The notes under the pieces are model-generated. The model was not told where the DNA came from, did no database searches, and saw nothing but the letters and a program-made list of their open reading frames with translations. This document shows, in pieces, positions 14,704 through 24,301 of a stretch of DNA of 64,000 nt. Each line of letters begins with the position of its first letter. Positions within the stretch are counted from its first letter, which is position 1. The stretch is from positions 1 through 64,000 of the forward strand of contig JAHHIC010000034.1 in assembly GCA_019359035.1 (NCBI GenBank), given 5' to 3'. Source of the DNA: Scytonematopsis contorta HA4267-MV1. GTDB lineage: Bacteria; Cyanobacteriota; Cyanobacteriia; Cyanobacteriales; Nostocaceae. Position numbers and translations under genes: made by a program.

Positions 14704-17643
14704 TCAAACCCGTTGTCGCTGAATTAATTGACTAAAAAGCCCCGATTGTTGAGCAAGTTGTTCAAAATTACCCTGCTGCACCAACCTTCCATTTTGCAGA
14801 ACATAAATTCGGTCAGCATTACGAATAGTACTAAGACGATGTGCAACCACAATCCGAGTAACATTTAATTTCTCCAAACTTTCACTAACAATCGCTTGCG
14901 TTCTATTATCCAAAGCACTAGTAGCCTCATCAAAAATCAGAATACGAGGACGTAAAGCCAATGCACGAGCAATAATTAACCGTTGTCGCTGTCCACCAGA
15001 AAGATTTGTCCCACCTTCGCTAACAACAGTATGTATCCCCATCGGCATTGCAGCAATATCATCAGCTAACCCAGCCATTTTTGCAGCTTCCCAAGCTTCA
15101 TCCATTGTTAAATTAGCGTTGCTGGAAATATTTTCAAAGATTGATGCGGACATCAAGCGGCTATTTTGCAGCACAACACCCAATTGACGACGTACAGCAT
15201 TTACATTTAACCCAGCCAATTCTTGTCCATCATAAGAAATACTACCAGATTCGGGAGTATCAAACCCTAACAACAACCGAAATAAAGTAGACTTACCACT
15301 TCCCGAAGGTCCAACAAGAGCAATAAATTCTCCTGGTTCCGCACGCAAGCTAACATCATCCAAAGTTAATAGTCCATCTGCTCGGTAGCGAAATACAACA
15401 TGATTAACTTCTAATCTTCCAGATATACGACCGGGGTCAGCTTTAGTAATATCAACTTCTGGGGTAGCTTTAAGGATTGGTTGGGCACGCTCCCAAAGTG
15501 GTAATGTTTCTAATATATCTACAACTGTGGTACTTAAACTAGTTGCACCACTAATAAATGTCCCAAAAGCTGCATTAAAAGCAAGGAAAGTTCCCGTAGA
15601 AAAGCTTCCACCGTTTGCGTTTGACTGTTGAAGTAGGTTTGTTGCGAATGCGAAAATTACTGCGGGGGTAAGGGCTGATAATATATTATTAATAACTACA
15701 AGATTATCTTCGATTCCCTGTGACTCCAACATTAAATGTAATTGGTGACGATATTGTTTTCCCCAATAAGCAAAGGCTCTCGCTTCTGCACCTGCAACGT
15801 GAAATTTTGCGACACCATTAATTATTTGTACCATCATCCCAAAGAGTTGTCCTTGCATGTTTAACAAGGGTCGAACTTTACGGATTGTCAGCATCCCGGA
15901 AATAATAGTGACAAATATATTAATTAAAGCAACTAGTGTGGCAATTAAAGCTAAAGGTAAACTGTAATAAAATAATAATCCTAAATTTAGTAATGAAAAT
16001 ACGCTAGAAAATAAACTTTTAAGTAAAGTATTACTAAGCTTCTGACGGATTTGAGTAATAACAGAAACACGAGCGCTTAAATCACCGACAGAATATTGAC
16101 GAAAAAAAGACGCTTTCAAATTCAACAAACGGTCCCAAACTGCTGCTTGAGTACAGGTATCCGCAAATGTTTCTAAACGCATAATCGCAACCCCTTGGGT
16201 AAGTTGAAATAGGGTTGCACCTAGGGTTGTTGCTCCTAGACCTAGTGCTAGTTGATATAAAAGTGACTTGTCAGCGTCGGGAATTGCTTGGTCTATAAGG
16301 ATTGCAGTTGCTTGGGGGGTAATCATACCAAGCAATGTGGTAATAATCCCGGCAAATAATACAGTTAAAAGTTCTTTGGAATGTCCATATACAGCGAACT
16401 GAAGTATAGATAAGAAATTTTTTGTTTCTACAGGTAAAGGACGGTAGAAGGTGTAAGCTGTGGGTGCTAAGGTCGCAACAGTTTTTTTATCACATCGTAA
16501 TCGCTTCTGAAGAATTGGGTCGATAATTTTGTAACTAGTTTCGGAGATGGGGATTAGTGCGACTGGACGAGTGTCTTCTAATGTGTAAGCCAATAACGGA
16601 CCACTATCTTGATTCCACCAACCATCCCGTAGGGTGATACGTCGGACACGAATACTAGAAGCACGAGCTATTGCATCAAGGGGGTCACGTACTCTTCGCA
16701 AATCTTCCGAGTTTGCTGAGGGACAGATGGTAATTCCCAAAAATCTTCCTACTGCTCCTGCAACAAATAATAATGCTTCTTCGTTGTTGAGGGTTTGTTT
16801 GAGAGGGGGAGCATTTACTTTTTCGGTTTCAAATATATTCGCAAAACTATCTAAAGTAGTAGCTATCGCTTGGTTATTTAGCCATTCTCGCTCTTTAAAA
16901 CGAGATAATTCGGCTTTGGTTTCTTTTTTTTCTAATTGTTCTATTGCTTGTAAAACAAATGTTTGTAACTGATTAATACCGTTTAATATTAAAGTAATAT
17001 CGAGAATATCTGTACTTTCTATAGAGTCTATTTCTACTATATCGTTTGCTTGTAACCAGAGATGAGCAACGAGGGGAATGCGTTCGGTGTCTGGGGTAAG
17101 CTCTAAACTATTTAATCCTAATAATTTACTGTTACCTTGTAATAACTTTATCCACACAACGCTCCCGTGAGGAGATTGAAATACTTCGTTGCTACCTAAT
17201 ATAGTACATCCTGGGTTTTTTGATGGGGTGGGAAATATGGGTGAAACAATTTCTGATACTGCTGAACCTAAGTGATGTATCCAAGGTTCGACCAATTCAT
17301 TTAATTTACGATTATTAGGATTATCTTTGGCTACTAATTGACGAAATTCTATAGGGTTAACCAGTAAAAGTTCTGTTTCTTCTAAGGGAACTGCGAGGAT
17401 TTGATGTTGTCCTTCTTGTAATGGGAAGGTTCCGGAAAACATGACTTCTCCTGCTTTGACGCTAAATAAATAACGTCGTCTACCTTTGGGAATGTGGTTT
17501 TGAACATTGATTGCAAATAGCGCTAATGACCCAGATTGCACTAGCCAAATTTTGTTGAGGTCGTCAAGTAAAAGGGGGTCGTTGCTTTTAAAGAAATATG
17601 GTTCCCCAAATGAATTTGTACAGTTGTTAGTTTCGGCTAGCAT
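14704..17643 (-). CDS. NHLM bacteriocin export ABC transporter, permease/ATPase without peptidase
   Basis: This 979-residue protein has three parts: an N-terminal ~130 residues resembling a cyclic-nucleotide-binding fold, an NHLM-specific middle, and a type I exporter (membrane helices ~430-690, ATPase ~740-979). The ATPase has GPSGSGKSTL (Walker A) and LSGGQRQRLIIARAL (signature). It lacks a C39 peptidase and corresponds to the second of two ABC subunits in NHLM systems that export natural products with nitrile-hydratase-like or Nif11-like leaders. Its partners are the C39 transporter at 24829 and the HlyD protein at 33056. I prefer the start at 17643, seven bases after AAAGGAGAAG, over the ATG at 17661. 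Confidence 0.85.
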   Translation of the reverse strand: MLAETNNCTNSFGEPYFFKSNDPLLLDDLNKIWLVQSGSLALFAINVQNHIPKGRRRYLFSVKAGEVMFSGTFPLQEGQHQILAVPLEETELLLVNPIEFRQLVAKDNPNNRKLNELVEPWIHHLGSAVSEIVSPIFPTPSKNPGCTILGSNEVFQSPHGSVVWIKLLQGNSKLLGLNSLELTPDTERIPLVAHLWLQANDIVEIDSIESTDILDITLILNGINQLQTFVLQAIEQLEKKETKAELSRFKEREWLNNQAIATTLDSFANIFETEKVNAPPLKQTLNNEEALLFVAGAVGRFLGITICPSANSEDLRRVRDPLDAIARASSIRVRRITLRDGWWNQDSGPLLAYTLEDTRPVALIPISETSYKIIDPILQKRLRCDKKTVATLAPTAYTFYRPLPVETKNFLSILQFAVYGHSKELLTVLFAGIITTLLGMITPQATAILIDQAIPDADKSLLYQLALGLGATTLGATLFQLTQGVAIMRLETFADTCTQAAVWDRLLNLKASFFRQYSVGDLSARVSVITQIRQKLSNTLLKSLFSSVFSLLNLGLLFYYSLPLALIATLVALINIFVTIISGMLTIRKVRPLLNMQGQLFGMMVQIINGVAKFHVAGAEARAFAYWGKQYRHQLHLMLESQGIEDNLVVINNILSALTPAVIFAFATNLLQQSNANGGSFSTGTFLAFNAAFGTFISGATSLSTTVVDILETLPLWERAQPILKATPEVDITKADPGRISGRLEVNHVVFRYRADGLLTLDDVSLRAEPGEFIALVGPSGSGKSTLFRLLLGFDTPESGSISYDGQELAGLNVNAVRRQLGVVLQNSRLMSASIFENISSNANLTMDEAWEAAKMAGLADDIAAMPMGIHTVVSEGGTNLSGGQRQRLIIARALALRPRILIFDEATSALDNRTQAIVSESLEKLNVTRIVVAHRLSTIRNADRIYVLQNGRLVQQGNFEQLAQQSGLFSQLIQRQRV

Positions 17644-17938
17644 TGTGACTTCTCCTTTCATCCCTTCTCAACAGCCAGGTTTCTGATTTACCCAAGTTTG
17701 GTTCTTAAAATCACTATTTAGGAAGGAGGGGAAGTGATGCAATAGTTAAAGGGACGCTCTCTAGTTAAATTCCCTGCGTGTCGTGGTAAGTCAAATATAA
17801 ACAAGGATGTCAACTCGCAATGTTCACAATTAATTTTATAAAGTGGGATTGACACGAGCATATGTACCGATATTCAATTTATGATTAGAGGTAGAAAAAA
17901 ATAACTTTGGTAAAAAATACACAATATAGAAAAACATT

Positions 17939-18349
17939 ATGAACTTCAAACGGTTACAGGAACTTAAGCAAAAATTGACCAATGAAGGGGACCTTTCTAA
18001 TATCTGGTCGTTTTATATGGATCATTTTGCGGATCATCCAGAGTTTACTGAATTGGGTAAGCCAGCCAAAAATGAATATCTAGATGCTATTGTCCGGAAA
18101 ACTTGTCAACAAATTTTTGGCAGCAAAAAAAAGGTTACTAACTTTTTCTTAATCTACATTCCAAAGTTTCAGTTATTTCATGGACCTTTCCAAGTAGAAG
18201 GACGTATTGGAGGTGTGATTTATTTCGAGAATATAAAAATTGGGTTACTTGCAGTGTCGGCGGATTTTCCCCCTACCGATGCGGTTAAGTATTCACGTTT
18301 TACTGAAATCATGCAGCTGTCGTCTCCTGATGGCAATGAGCTAAATTGA
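17939..18349 (+). CDS. Conserved hypothetical protein
   Basis: This 136-residue soluble protein is a helical N-terminal half followed by beta strands (NFFLIYIPKFQLFHGPFQVEG, IGGVIYFENIKIGLLAVS). It has no signal peptide or membrane segment. It stands alone on the plus strand between the divergent NHLM transporter gene and the convergent first Uma2 copy. I do not recognise a family; similar stand-alone proteins occur in cyanobacteria. Confidence 0.6.
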   Translation: MNFKRLQELKQKLTNEGDLSNIWSFYMDHFADHPEFTELGKPAKNEYLDAIVRKTCQQIFGSKKKVTNFFLIYIPKFQLFHGPFQVEGRIGGVIYFENIKIGLLAVSADFPPTDAVKYSRFTEIMQLSSPDGNELN

Positions 18350-18398
18350 GAGTACATAATTATTTATTATATGGAAACTGCTCGACCCAACAAGGAAC

Positions 18399-19211
18399 TC
18401 AATCCCTAATTTTTTCGACTTCTTCTACTGTTAATTCGAGTGTTTGAGCAACAATTTCCACACTTAATCCCATAGACAACAAACGATTCACAGCATTTAA
18501 TCTTACCTGTCGTTCGGTATCAGCACGTTGTTGTTCGTTATCAGCGCGTTGTTTTTCAGCCTCAGCACGTTGTTGTTCGGTATCAGCGCGTTGTTTTTCA
18601 GCATCTGCTCGCTGACGCTCTCGTTCTGCACCTTCTTCAAGTTCAACTGATGTTAAAAATTTTCGACCATCAGGACGATATATTTCCAGTGTCGAGGCTG
18701 TTAATCTAAAAGTTATTTGTAAACGAGGGCTTACCCAACCATTGATATTTGGAATTTTTTTTAAGTTGTTGTTTGACCGCAACCAACCCTGCAAATTGTT
18801 TTTATAGGGGTCATAAAAGTAGTATTCTTCCACTCCATTATTATTATAAAAGTCAAGTTTATTTTCCATTTCTTGACGTGTATTGCTAGGTGATAGAATT
18901 TCAAACACTACCTGCGGAGGTATATTTCCTTCTTGCTACTGCAAATAAGAACCCCTATCACCCTTTGGTCTACCAAATACTACCATCGCATCAGGAGCAC
19001 ATCTTTTTTTATCACTTCCTTTAATTGGATACCATAATAAGTCCCCAGCAATAAATACATCTGGGTTTGTAGCGAACATAATTTCTAAATTTTCTTTAAT
19101 ATATACAATCCAACGAAACTGTATTGTGTTATCCGCCATTGGCTTTCCATCACTAATAGGATAGATGACAAAATCATCGGCGGTATCGAATTGTGTAATT
19201 TCTTTCACCAT
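18399..19211 (-). pseudogene. Uma2 family nuclease-like gene, copy 1, with in-frame amber codon
   Basis: Reading down from 19211, the first 91 residues end ...RGSYLQ at a TAG (18936-18938), and the same frame continues QEGNIPPQVVFEILSPSNT to 18399. Together they make one normal-length Uma2 (DUF820) protein with a PD-(D/E)xK-type fold: Asp in CAPDAMVVFG and Glu in FEILSPSNT, one on each side of the stop. In relatives the residue at the stop is usually tryptophan, so TGG to TAG is the simplest origin. The C-terminal tail is a coiled coil of repeated (R/K)AxxEQQRA units. It is probably inactive unless the codon is suppressed. A nearly identical copy follows at 19392. Confidence 0.8.
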
Positions 19212-20291
19212 ATTGCAGCACCTCCAAGTATATTGAGGCTAATATCCCCAGTTTAGATGGTAGATGCGGCAGATTCCCACCGCACTGGTAAAAAAATACT
19301 GTAACTAGCATTTGCGCTAGTTACTACTTGTGACACTATTAACAGTGGTACAACTATCAAGATGTAGGTTTGAGAATGAATTGCTAGACCTCTAACTACC
19401 GTTCATTTTCTCGACTTCTTCCACTTTTAATTCAAGTGTTTGTGCAACAATTTCCACGCTTAACCCCATAGACAACAAGCGAGTAACAGCATTTAATCTC
19501 ATCTGTCGTTCAGTATCAGCGCGTTGTTGTTCGGCATCAGCACGTAGTTTTTCAGCCTCAGCACGTAGTTTTTCGTCCTCAGCACGTTGTTGCTCGGTAT
19601 CAGCGCGTAATTTTTCAGCTTCAGCGCGTTGTTTTTCTAGTTCAGCACGTTCTTCAAGTTCAACTGATGTTAAAAATTTTCGACCATCAGGACGATATAT
19701 TTCCAGTGTCGAGGCTGTTAATCTAAAAGTTATTTGTAAACGAGGGCTTACCCAACCATTGATATTTGGAATTTTTTTTAAGTTGTTGTTTGACCGCAAC
19801 CAACCCTGCAAATTGTTTTTATAGGGGTCATAAAAGTAGTATTCTTCCACTCCATTATTATTATAAAAGTCAAGTTTATTTTCCATTTCTTGACGTGTAT
19901 TGCTAGGTGATAGAATTTCAAACACTACCTGCGGAGGTATATTTCCTTCTTGCTACTGCAAATAAGAACCCCTATCACCCTTTGGTCTACCAAATACTAC
20001 CATCGCATCAGGAGCACATCTTTTTTTATCACTTCCTTTAATTGGATACCATAATAAGTCCCCAGCAATAAATACATCTGGGTTTGTAGCGAACATAATT
20101 TCTAAATTTTCTTTAATATATACAATCCAACGAAACTGTATTGTGTTATCCGCCATTGGCTTTCCATCACTAATAGGATAGATGACAAAATCATCGGCGG
20201 TATCGAATTGTGTAATTTCTTTCACCATATTGCAGCACCTCCAAGTATATTGAGGCTAATATCCCCAGTTTAGATGGTAGATGCGGCAGAT
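18633..20291. repeat. Direct duplication of about 640 identical bases, offset 1017
   Basis: Copy one is 18633-19274 and copy two is 19650-20291. Beyond these limits similarity continues in degraded form, for example upstream of the genes (the GTGACACTATT and GTGGTACAACTAT blocks). The spacing and the decay at the edges point to a tandem duplication followed by divergence or local gene conversion. Confidence 0.75.
19392..20228 (-). pseudogene. Uma2 family nuclease-like gene, copy 2, with the same in-frame amber codon
   Basis: This is a tandem duplicate of the gene at 18399-19211, offset by 1017 bases. Over about 640 bases (19650-20291) the two look identical by eye, including the TAG (19953-19955) that splits the frame. 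They differ in the coiled-coil tail, where this copy has more (R/K)AxAExxRA units, and in their flanks. The shared stop means either that the mutation came before the duplication or that gene conversion spread it. Uma2 proteins are very numerous in cyanobacteria and are predicted nucleases of unknown role. Confidence 0.8.
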
Positions 20292-20484
20292 TTCCACCGC
20301 ACTGGTAAAAAAATACTGTAATCACTATAATTACTAGTTAACGCTTGTGACACTATTGCCAGTGGTACAACTATTAAGGAGCAGGTTTGAGACGAGCATT
20401 GCGTACAACACATGCACTATTTTTGTTTCCAGTGTGGTCTATAGTATGCTCAATCAGATTTAATTACTAAAGGATTGGTTGTAG

Positions 20485-20973
20485 ATGGCTGCTAGAAAAA
20501 ATAAAGTGGAACCAAAACCAAACGGGGAAACAAACCCAGAGGAAGAATCGGCTTTACTGCATCTTAAACGAGCGGTTTCTACTGATGACGGGGTAGTTTT
20601 TACCTATTTAGCGAATCAACGACAACCACAGACAGACTTGGCTTGTGAGGCAATTCGACCTTATTGGTTACCCCTGGCTTTGAAGGAACAAGGAGTTAAG
20701 GGGGAGGAACTCAAATCGGTTGGGCAAAAAGCTATTGCTCAGTTAATGCAACAAATGGAGATTATTCGCTTGGAGTGCGGGTTGTCTCCTCAGGAACTAC
20801 CTTTTGCTTGGAGTATGTCTCCTTATATGGCAATGTCTACAACTTCAAGAGCTATAGATGATATAAAAAATAGCGCAGAGTATGACGAATCAGCACCTCC
20901 TCCTCCTTTAGATATGGATGATTTTGACTTAGAAGATGAGTTTGATTCGGACGTAATGATGGATGATTTTTAA
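20485..20973 (+). CDS. Conserved hypothetical protein with acidic tail
   Basis: This 162-residue soluble protein has a basic N-terminus (ARKNKVEPKP), a helical middle with GQKAIAQLMQQMEIIRLECG, and a strongly acidic C-terminus ending DEFDSDVMMDDF after a run of prolines. The charge split suggests a small adaptor or nucleic-acid-associated protein, but no family is recognised. AGGATTGG before the start is only a weak ribosome-binding site. It is a single gene between Uma2 copy 2 and a convergent cupin gene. Confidence 0.6.
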   Translation: MAARKNKVEPKPNGETNPEEESALLHLKRAVSTDDGVVFTYLANQRQPQTDLACEAIRPYWLPLALKEQGVKGEELKSVGQKAIAQLMQQMEIIRLECGLSPQELPFAWSMSPYMAMSTTSRAIDDIKNSAEYDESAPPPPLDMDDFDLEDEFDSDVMMDDF

Positions 20974-21038
20974 TTTGATTCTCAGGTTATTTTTTGGTAA
21001 TAAATATATTTCTATAACTTGAAAAATCGCATGGGTTG

Positions 21039-21521
21039 CTAGTAAGGTGTGCCATCCTTATGTACGAATTTCCACTTGCCAGACTCCATCAGTATGGCCT
21101 TGAGGTCGTCATCGGGATAGCTTCCTTCGTCTCCCGGTGTTCTGTCACCAATTTCGAGGTACAGCACTTCCTCTGTGGTTTCGTTTATTAGATGGTGTCC
21201 ATTACCAGTACCAGCTTTGAAACCCGCACACATCCCTGGAGAGAGTTGGGTGCAGCCTTCGTCGGTATATAGCGTTGGAAATCCTTGTAAGATATAGATG
21301 AACTCGTCTTGTTTTGTGTGAGCATGGCGAAGGGCTGAAACTGCATTTGGAGCTAAGCGTGTGAGGTTGACACCGAAGTTCGTAATTCCAAACAAGTCGC
21401 CAAGAATACGCTTTTCTCTTCCAAGCATACGCACAGCGAAAGGTTCTGGATAGTTTGAGGGTTTAGTTCGTAGAGGTGCTGATTCTGCATTGATGGCGAT
21501 TAGATTTGTCTTTTCTGACAT
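21039..21521 (-). CDS. Cupin domain protein
   Basis: This 160-residue single-domain cupin has motif 1, LRHAHTKQDEFIYILQG, with the metal-binding histidines and glutamate, and motif 2, GMCAGFKAGTGNGHHLIN, with the later histidine. The fold is typical of small bicupin-half proteins annotated as transcriptional-regulator or sugar-binding cupins. Many bind a divalent metal, and the substrate cannot be told from sequence. It is cytoplasmic. It is divergent from the secreted protein gene at 21609. Confidence 0.8.
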   Translation of the reverse strand: MSEKTNLIAINAESAPLRTKPSNYPEPFAVRMLGREKRILGDLFGITNFGVNLTRLAPNAVSALRHAHTKQDEFIYILQGFPTLYTDEGCTQLSPGMCAGFKAGTGNGHHLINETTEEVLYLEIGDRTPGDEGSYPDDDLKAILMESGKWKFVHKDGTPY

Positions 21522-21608
21522 AAGAGCCTCGCGTATTATTGGACAAAGTAGTGGTTACTATAGTAAAACTATGGTTGAGTTATAATTATATTATTATGAG
21601 AAAAAATT

Positions 21609-22244
21609 ATGAGAAAAACAATATTTAAAACTTTACTTATTTCCTCAGTTATTTTATTAATTCCCACTATAGGATTTGCTCAACCTGCAATTCAGGTGAA
21701 TGGCACAACAAAAAAAGGTAATCCACTTGCTCACGAGTTTAAATTTTCTATTTCTGGAAATCGTTATAGCGTTAAAGACGAGAAGTTTTACATTGGTCGC
21801 AATAACAAAAGTGTTTCGCTTACAAACGATGGAAATATTGAGCAGTTATATTATTTCCCTTTAAAAGGGGATGTAGTTCTTGTTTATGGAATTAGTAGTG
21901 GTGGAGAGGGATGGGGTAAAATTGCCAGGATAGCTGTACCCTCTGGAAAAATAAAGTGGCAAGCTCATATTCCAACTTTTAATATTGGTCAGCCATTACA
22001 AGAACAGCAAACAGTTTATATGAGTGGGACTGGGTTTGTAAGCAAACTAAATCTAGAAACTGGTAAATATCTATGGGAGCGACAATTTTACAAAAAATAC
22101 AACATTGATGCATTTGGTTTACCAGTAGTGAAAGGCAATCAAGTGCTATTTAGAGAATCATCATCAGTTGCAATAAATAATCAACCTAGAACTTTAGTTG
22201 TTGATAAAAATAATGGGAGTATCATTAGACTTTTAAATCGCTAG
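21609..22244 (+). CDS. Secreted PQQ-like beta-propeller protein
   Basis: It has an N-terminal signal peptide (KTLLISSVILLIPTIGFAQP) followed by about 185 residues with repeat-like blades such as IARIAVPSGKIKWQAHIP and VSKLNLETGKYLWERQF. The pattern (T/S)GKxxW is that of PQQ-like or pyrrolo-quinoline quinone-type propeller repeats, here in only a few blades, so the protein is short for a full propeller. It is likely periplasmic. No enzyme motif is visible. A duplicated ATTATGAGAAAA immediately before the start offers two ATGs; I use the second. Confidence 0.6.
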   Translation: MRKTIFKTLLISSVILLIPTIGFAQPAIQVNGTTKKGNPLAHEFKFSISGNRYSVKDEKFYIGRNNKSVSLTNDGNIEQLYYFPLKGDVVLVYGISSGGEGWGKIARIAVPSGKIKWQAHIPTFNIGQPLQEQQTVYMSGTGFVSKLNLETGKYLWERQFYKKYNIDAFGLPVVKGNQVLFRESSSVAINNQPRTLVVDKNNGSIIRLLNR

Positions 22245-22305
22245 CCGTTATAATTTTAGTAGCTATTTACTACTGCATTAATTACAGGAATCGCATCTAA
22301 AAACT

Positions 22306-22977
22306 ATGGACTTTTCTTGGAAAACAGAACTCGCTTCAGAATTCGATAAGCCATATTTTCAACAACTTCAAGATTTTTTGAAGAAGGAAAGGCAAACCGA
22401 AACAGTCTTTCCACCCGAGGAAGATGTATTTTCGGCTTTTGAGTTAACACCATATTCTGAGGTAAATGTTTTATTATTGGGACAAGACCCCTATCATGAT
22501 AACAATCAAGCGCATGGTTTATGTTTTTCTGTGAGACCAGGTATTAAGCTACCAGCATCTTTGATAAATATTTTTAAAGAACTTAAAGATGATGTCGGAT
22601 TTGATATTCCTAATAATGGTTGTTTAATTCCTTGGGCAAAACAAGGTATTTTAATGTTAAATACTGTTTTGACTGTACGCGCACATACAGCAAATTCTCA
22701 CAAAAAGAAAGGCTGGGAAATTTTTACTGATTATGTTATTCAAAAAGTAAATGAAAAACCGGAACCAGTAGTATTTGTCTTATGGGGTAAAGATGCACAA
22801 AAAAAATTAAACCTAATTGATACAACTCGACATAAGGTCATTCAATCGGCGCATCCTTCACCATTTTCTGCACGCAACGGTTTTTTTGGTAGTAAACCTT
22901 TTTCAGCGATTAATGATGCTTTACGTGATATAGGTAAACCAGAGATTGATTGGCAAATTTCAAATATAGAGACCTAA
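22306..22977 (+). CDS. ung: Uracil-DNA glycosylase
   Basis: This family 1 uracil-DNA glycosylase removes uracil from DNA and so starts base-excision repair. The catalytic motif GQDPYH carries Asp61, LNTVLTVRAHTANSHKKKGWE gives the uracil-pocket and glycine-rich regions, and HPSPFSARNGFFG is the DNA-intercalation loop with its catalytic histidine. The 223-residue length is normal. It is a single gene, followed at once by a GC-rich hairpin. Confidence 0.93.
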   Translation: MDFSWKTELASEFDKPYFQQLQDFLKKERQTETVFPPEEDVFSAFELTPYSEVNVLLLGQDPYHDNNQAHGLCFSVRPGIKLPASLINIFKELKDDVGFDIPNNGCLIPWAKQGILMLNTVLTVRAHTANSHKKKGWEIFTDYVIQKVNEKPEPVVFVLWGKDAQKKLNLIDTTRHKVIQSAHPSPFSARNGFFGSKPFSAINDALRDIGKPEIDWQISNIET

Positions 22978-23003
22978 CCCCCTTCCCTATTAGGGAAGGG
23001 GGA
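22978..23003. terminator. Hairpin between convergent genes
   Basis: CCCCCTTCCCT, a 3-base loop and AGGGAAGGGGG lie between ung and the convergent secreted-protein gene ten bases further on. The stem is strong but there is no clear T-run, so it may be a termination site for both strands or simply a dispersed repeat. Confidence 0.5.
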
Positions 23004-23012
23004 ATTAACAAT

Positions 23013-23627
23013 CTAATTTTTAGTACTTACGGGAAATGTTCCTAAAATTTCATCGACTCCTGCACCTTTAGAAGCTTCTCCATCAGATTTAAAATCATTA
23101 CTTTCATCTATAAGTACTACACCACCTTGAAAATAACATTGCAATTGGACGGAATTATTTTGCTCTGGAGGTAAGATATTAAAACTACCGCTTTTGGTTG
23201 CACATTTGAATTGAGCTTTTTTTATAGCCTCGGAATAACGCTGTTGTAACTCTTGGGTATAAGGAGAAGAATTAGGTAAAGGGGTCAAAAATTTTTGCTC
23301 GCTACCTGGGAGTGGCAAAGTACCTAAATAACTCCCGTAACGAGTTCGATTGTCTTTTTTTGCGTCCCAGCAGCCAAACCAAACTTGTCTTGCATTTCTG
23401 TCGTTAACACCAACTTCCATAGCAAAGATTTTTGACCGGGGACATTCTTTTTCAAATGAGCTAATATAATCTGGGTAACGGGTGCGTAGGTCTTTTAGAA
23501 GTGCGCTACAACCACGTCTCCCACAGTTTCCCCGAACTACGTTTTTTTTCTGTTGTTTGAGATTTGCTGCTGCGGGTGAGATAATATTCAGCAATAGAAG
23601 TAAAGTGGCAAAACTCAGTTTTAACAT
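23013..23627 (-). CDS. Secreted hypothetical protein
   Basis: This is about 204 residues with a signal peptide (LKLSFATLLLLLNIISPAAA). The mature part has several cysteines (NCGRRGCSALL, KECPRSK, WFGCWDAKK, QFKCATK) that could form disulfides in the periplasm. I start at the ATG at 23627, which begins the signal peptide, rather than the ATG at 23660. No family is recognised. It is convergent with ung. Confidence 0.6.
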   Translation of the reverse strand: MLKLSFATLLLLLNIISPAAANLKQQKKNVVRGNCGRRGCSALLKDLRTRYPDYISSFEKECPRSKIFAMEVGVNDRNARQVWFGCWDAKKDNRTRYGSYLGTLPLPGSEQKFLTPLPNSSPYTQELQQRYSEAIKKAQFKCATKSGSFNILPPEQNNSVQLQCYFQGGVVLIDESNDFKSDGEASKGAGVDEILGTFPVSTKN

Positions 23628-23842
23628 GGTTACTAGTAATTTGATAAATTTAGTAAGCAAATATCAAGTCATCACATGATTAGTTATATCATGTGTAATT
23701 TTGCGTCTTTGGCTAAAAAAGCAGAAAAACCTTCGCTTTTTACGCAAATCTAGCTTCAGATTAAGTGCAGCTTCACCAAAAGAATGGTATTTATGCCTTC
23801 TTATTGTGCCCAGTAATTATAAAAAAGTTATAATAATCATCT

Positions 23843-24301
23843 ATGATTCCGGAATTTGCAGATAATGGTCATTTACCAGTTGGGGTGCATTGGACAGTAT
23901 GGGAAGATTTTATTGAGCGGTTTGGTACTACACCTCGTCGAGTAAAGATGATAGATGGTTTAAATTTAGCAATGAAGCAATTAAAAGAAGCAGGATGTTC
24001 GACTATTTATATAGATGGTAGTTTTGTCAGCAGTAAAGAAAGCCCTGGAGACTACGATTGTTGTTGGGAAGACGATGGAGTTAATTCAAGAATACTTAAA
24101 TCAATAGCTCCAGCTATATATAATTTTCCTCTGATGCGTGCTGAACAAAAAATCAAGTATAGAGGTGAAATTTTTCCTTCCAGTTTTCCTGCAAATGAAT
24201 CTGGTACTCCTTATATAGACTTTTTCCAATTTGATACGAGAACCAATATGCGTAAAGGTATTATCGCAATTGATTTAGTAAGGTGGGATTATGATGATTA
24301 G
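23843..24301 (+). CDS. DUF6932-like nucleotidyltransferase-fold protein (possible toxin)
   Basis: This 152-residue protein has a pattern seen in DUF6932-type proteins: VHWTVWEDFIERFGTTPRR, a DGSFVSSKESPGDYDCCWE segment and an FFQFDTRT stretch. The GS...D-x-D arrangement (DGSFVSSKESPGDYD) resembles the active site of minimal nucleotidyltransferases. Its stop overlaps the start of the next gene, an HTH protein, by 11 bases. A small enzyme overlapped by a DNA-binding partner is the layout of a toxin-antitoxin pair, or of a mobile-element stability module. The role is inferred. Confidence 0.6.
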   Translation: MIPEFADNGHLPVGVHWTVWEDFIERFGTTPRRVKMIDGLNLAMKQLKEAGCSTIYIDGSFVSSKESPGDYDCCWEDDGVNSRILKSIAPAIYNFPLMRAEQKIKYRGEIFPSSFPANESGTPYIDFFQFDTRTNMRKGIIAIDLVRWDYDD

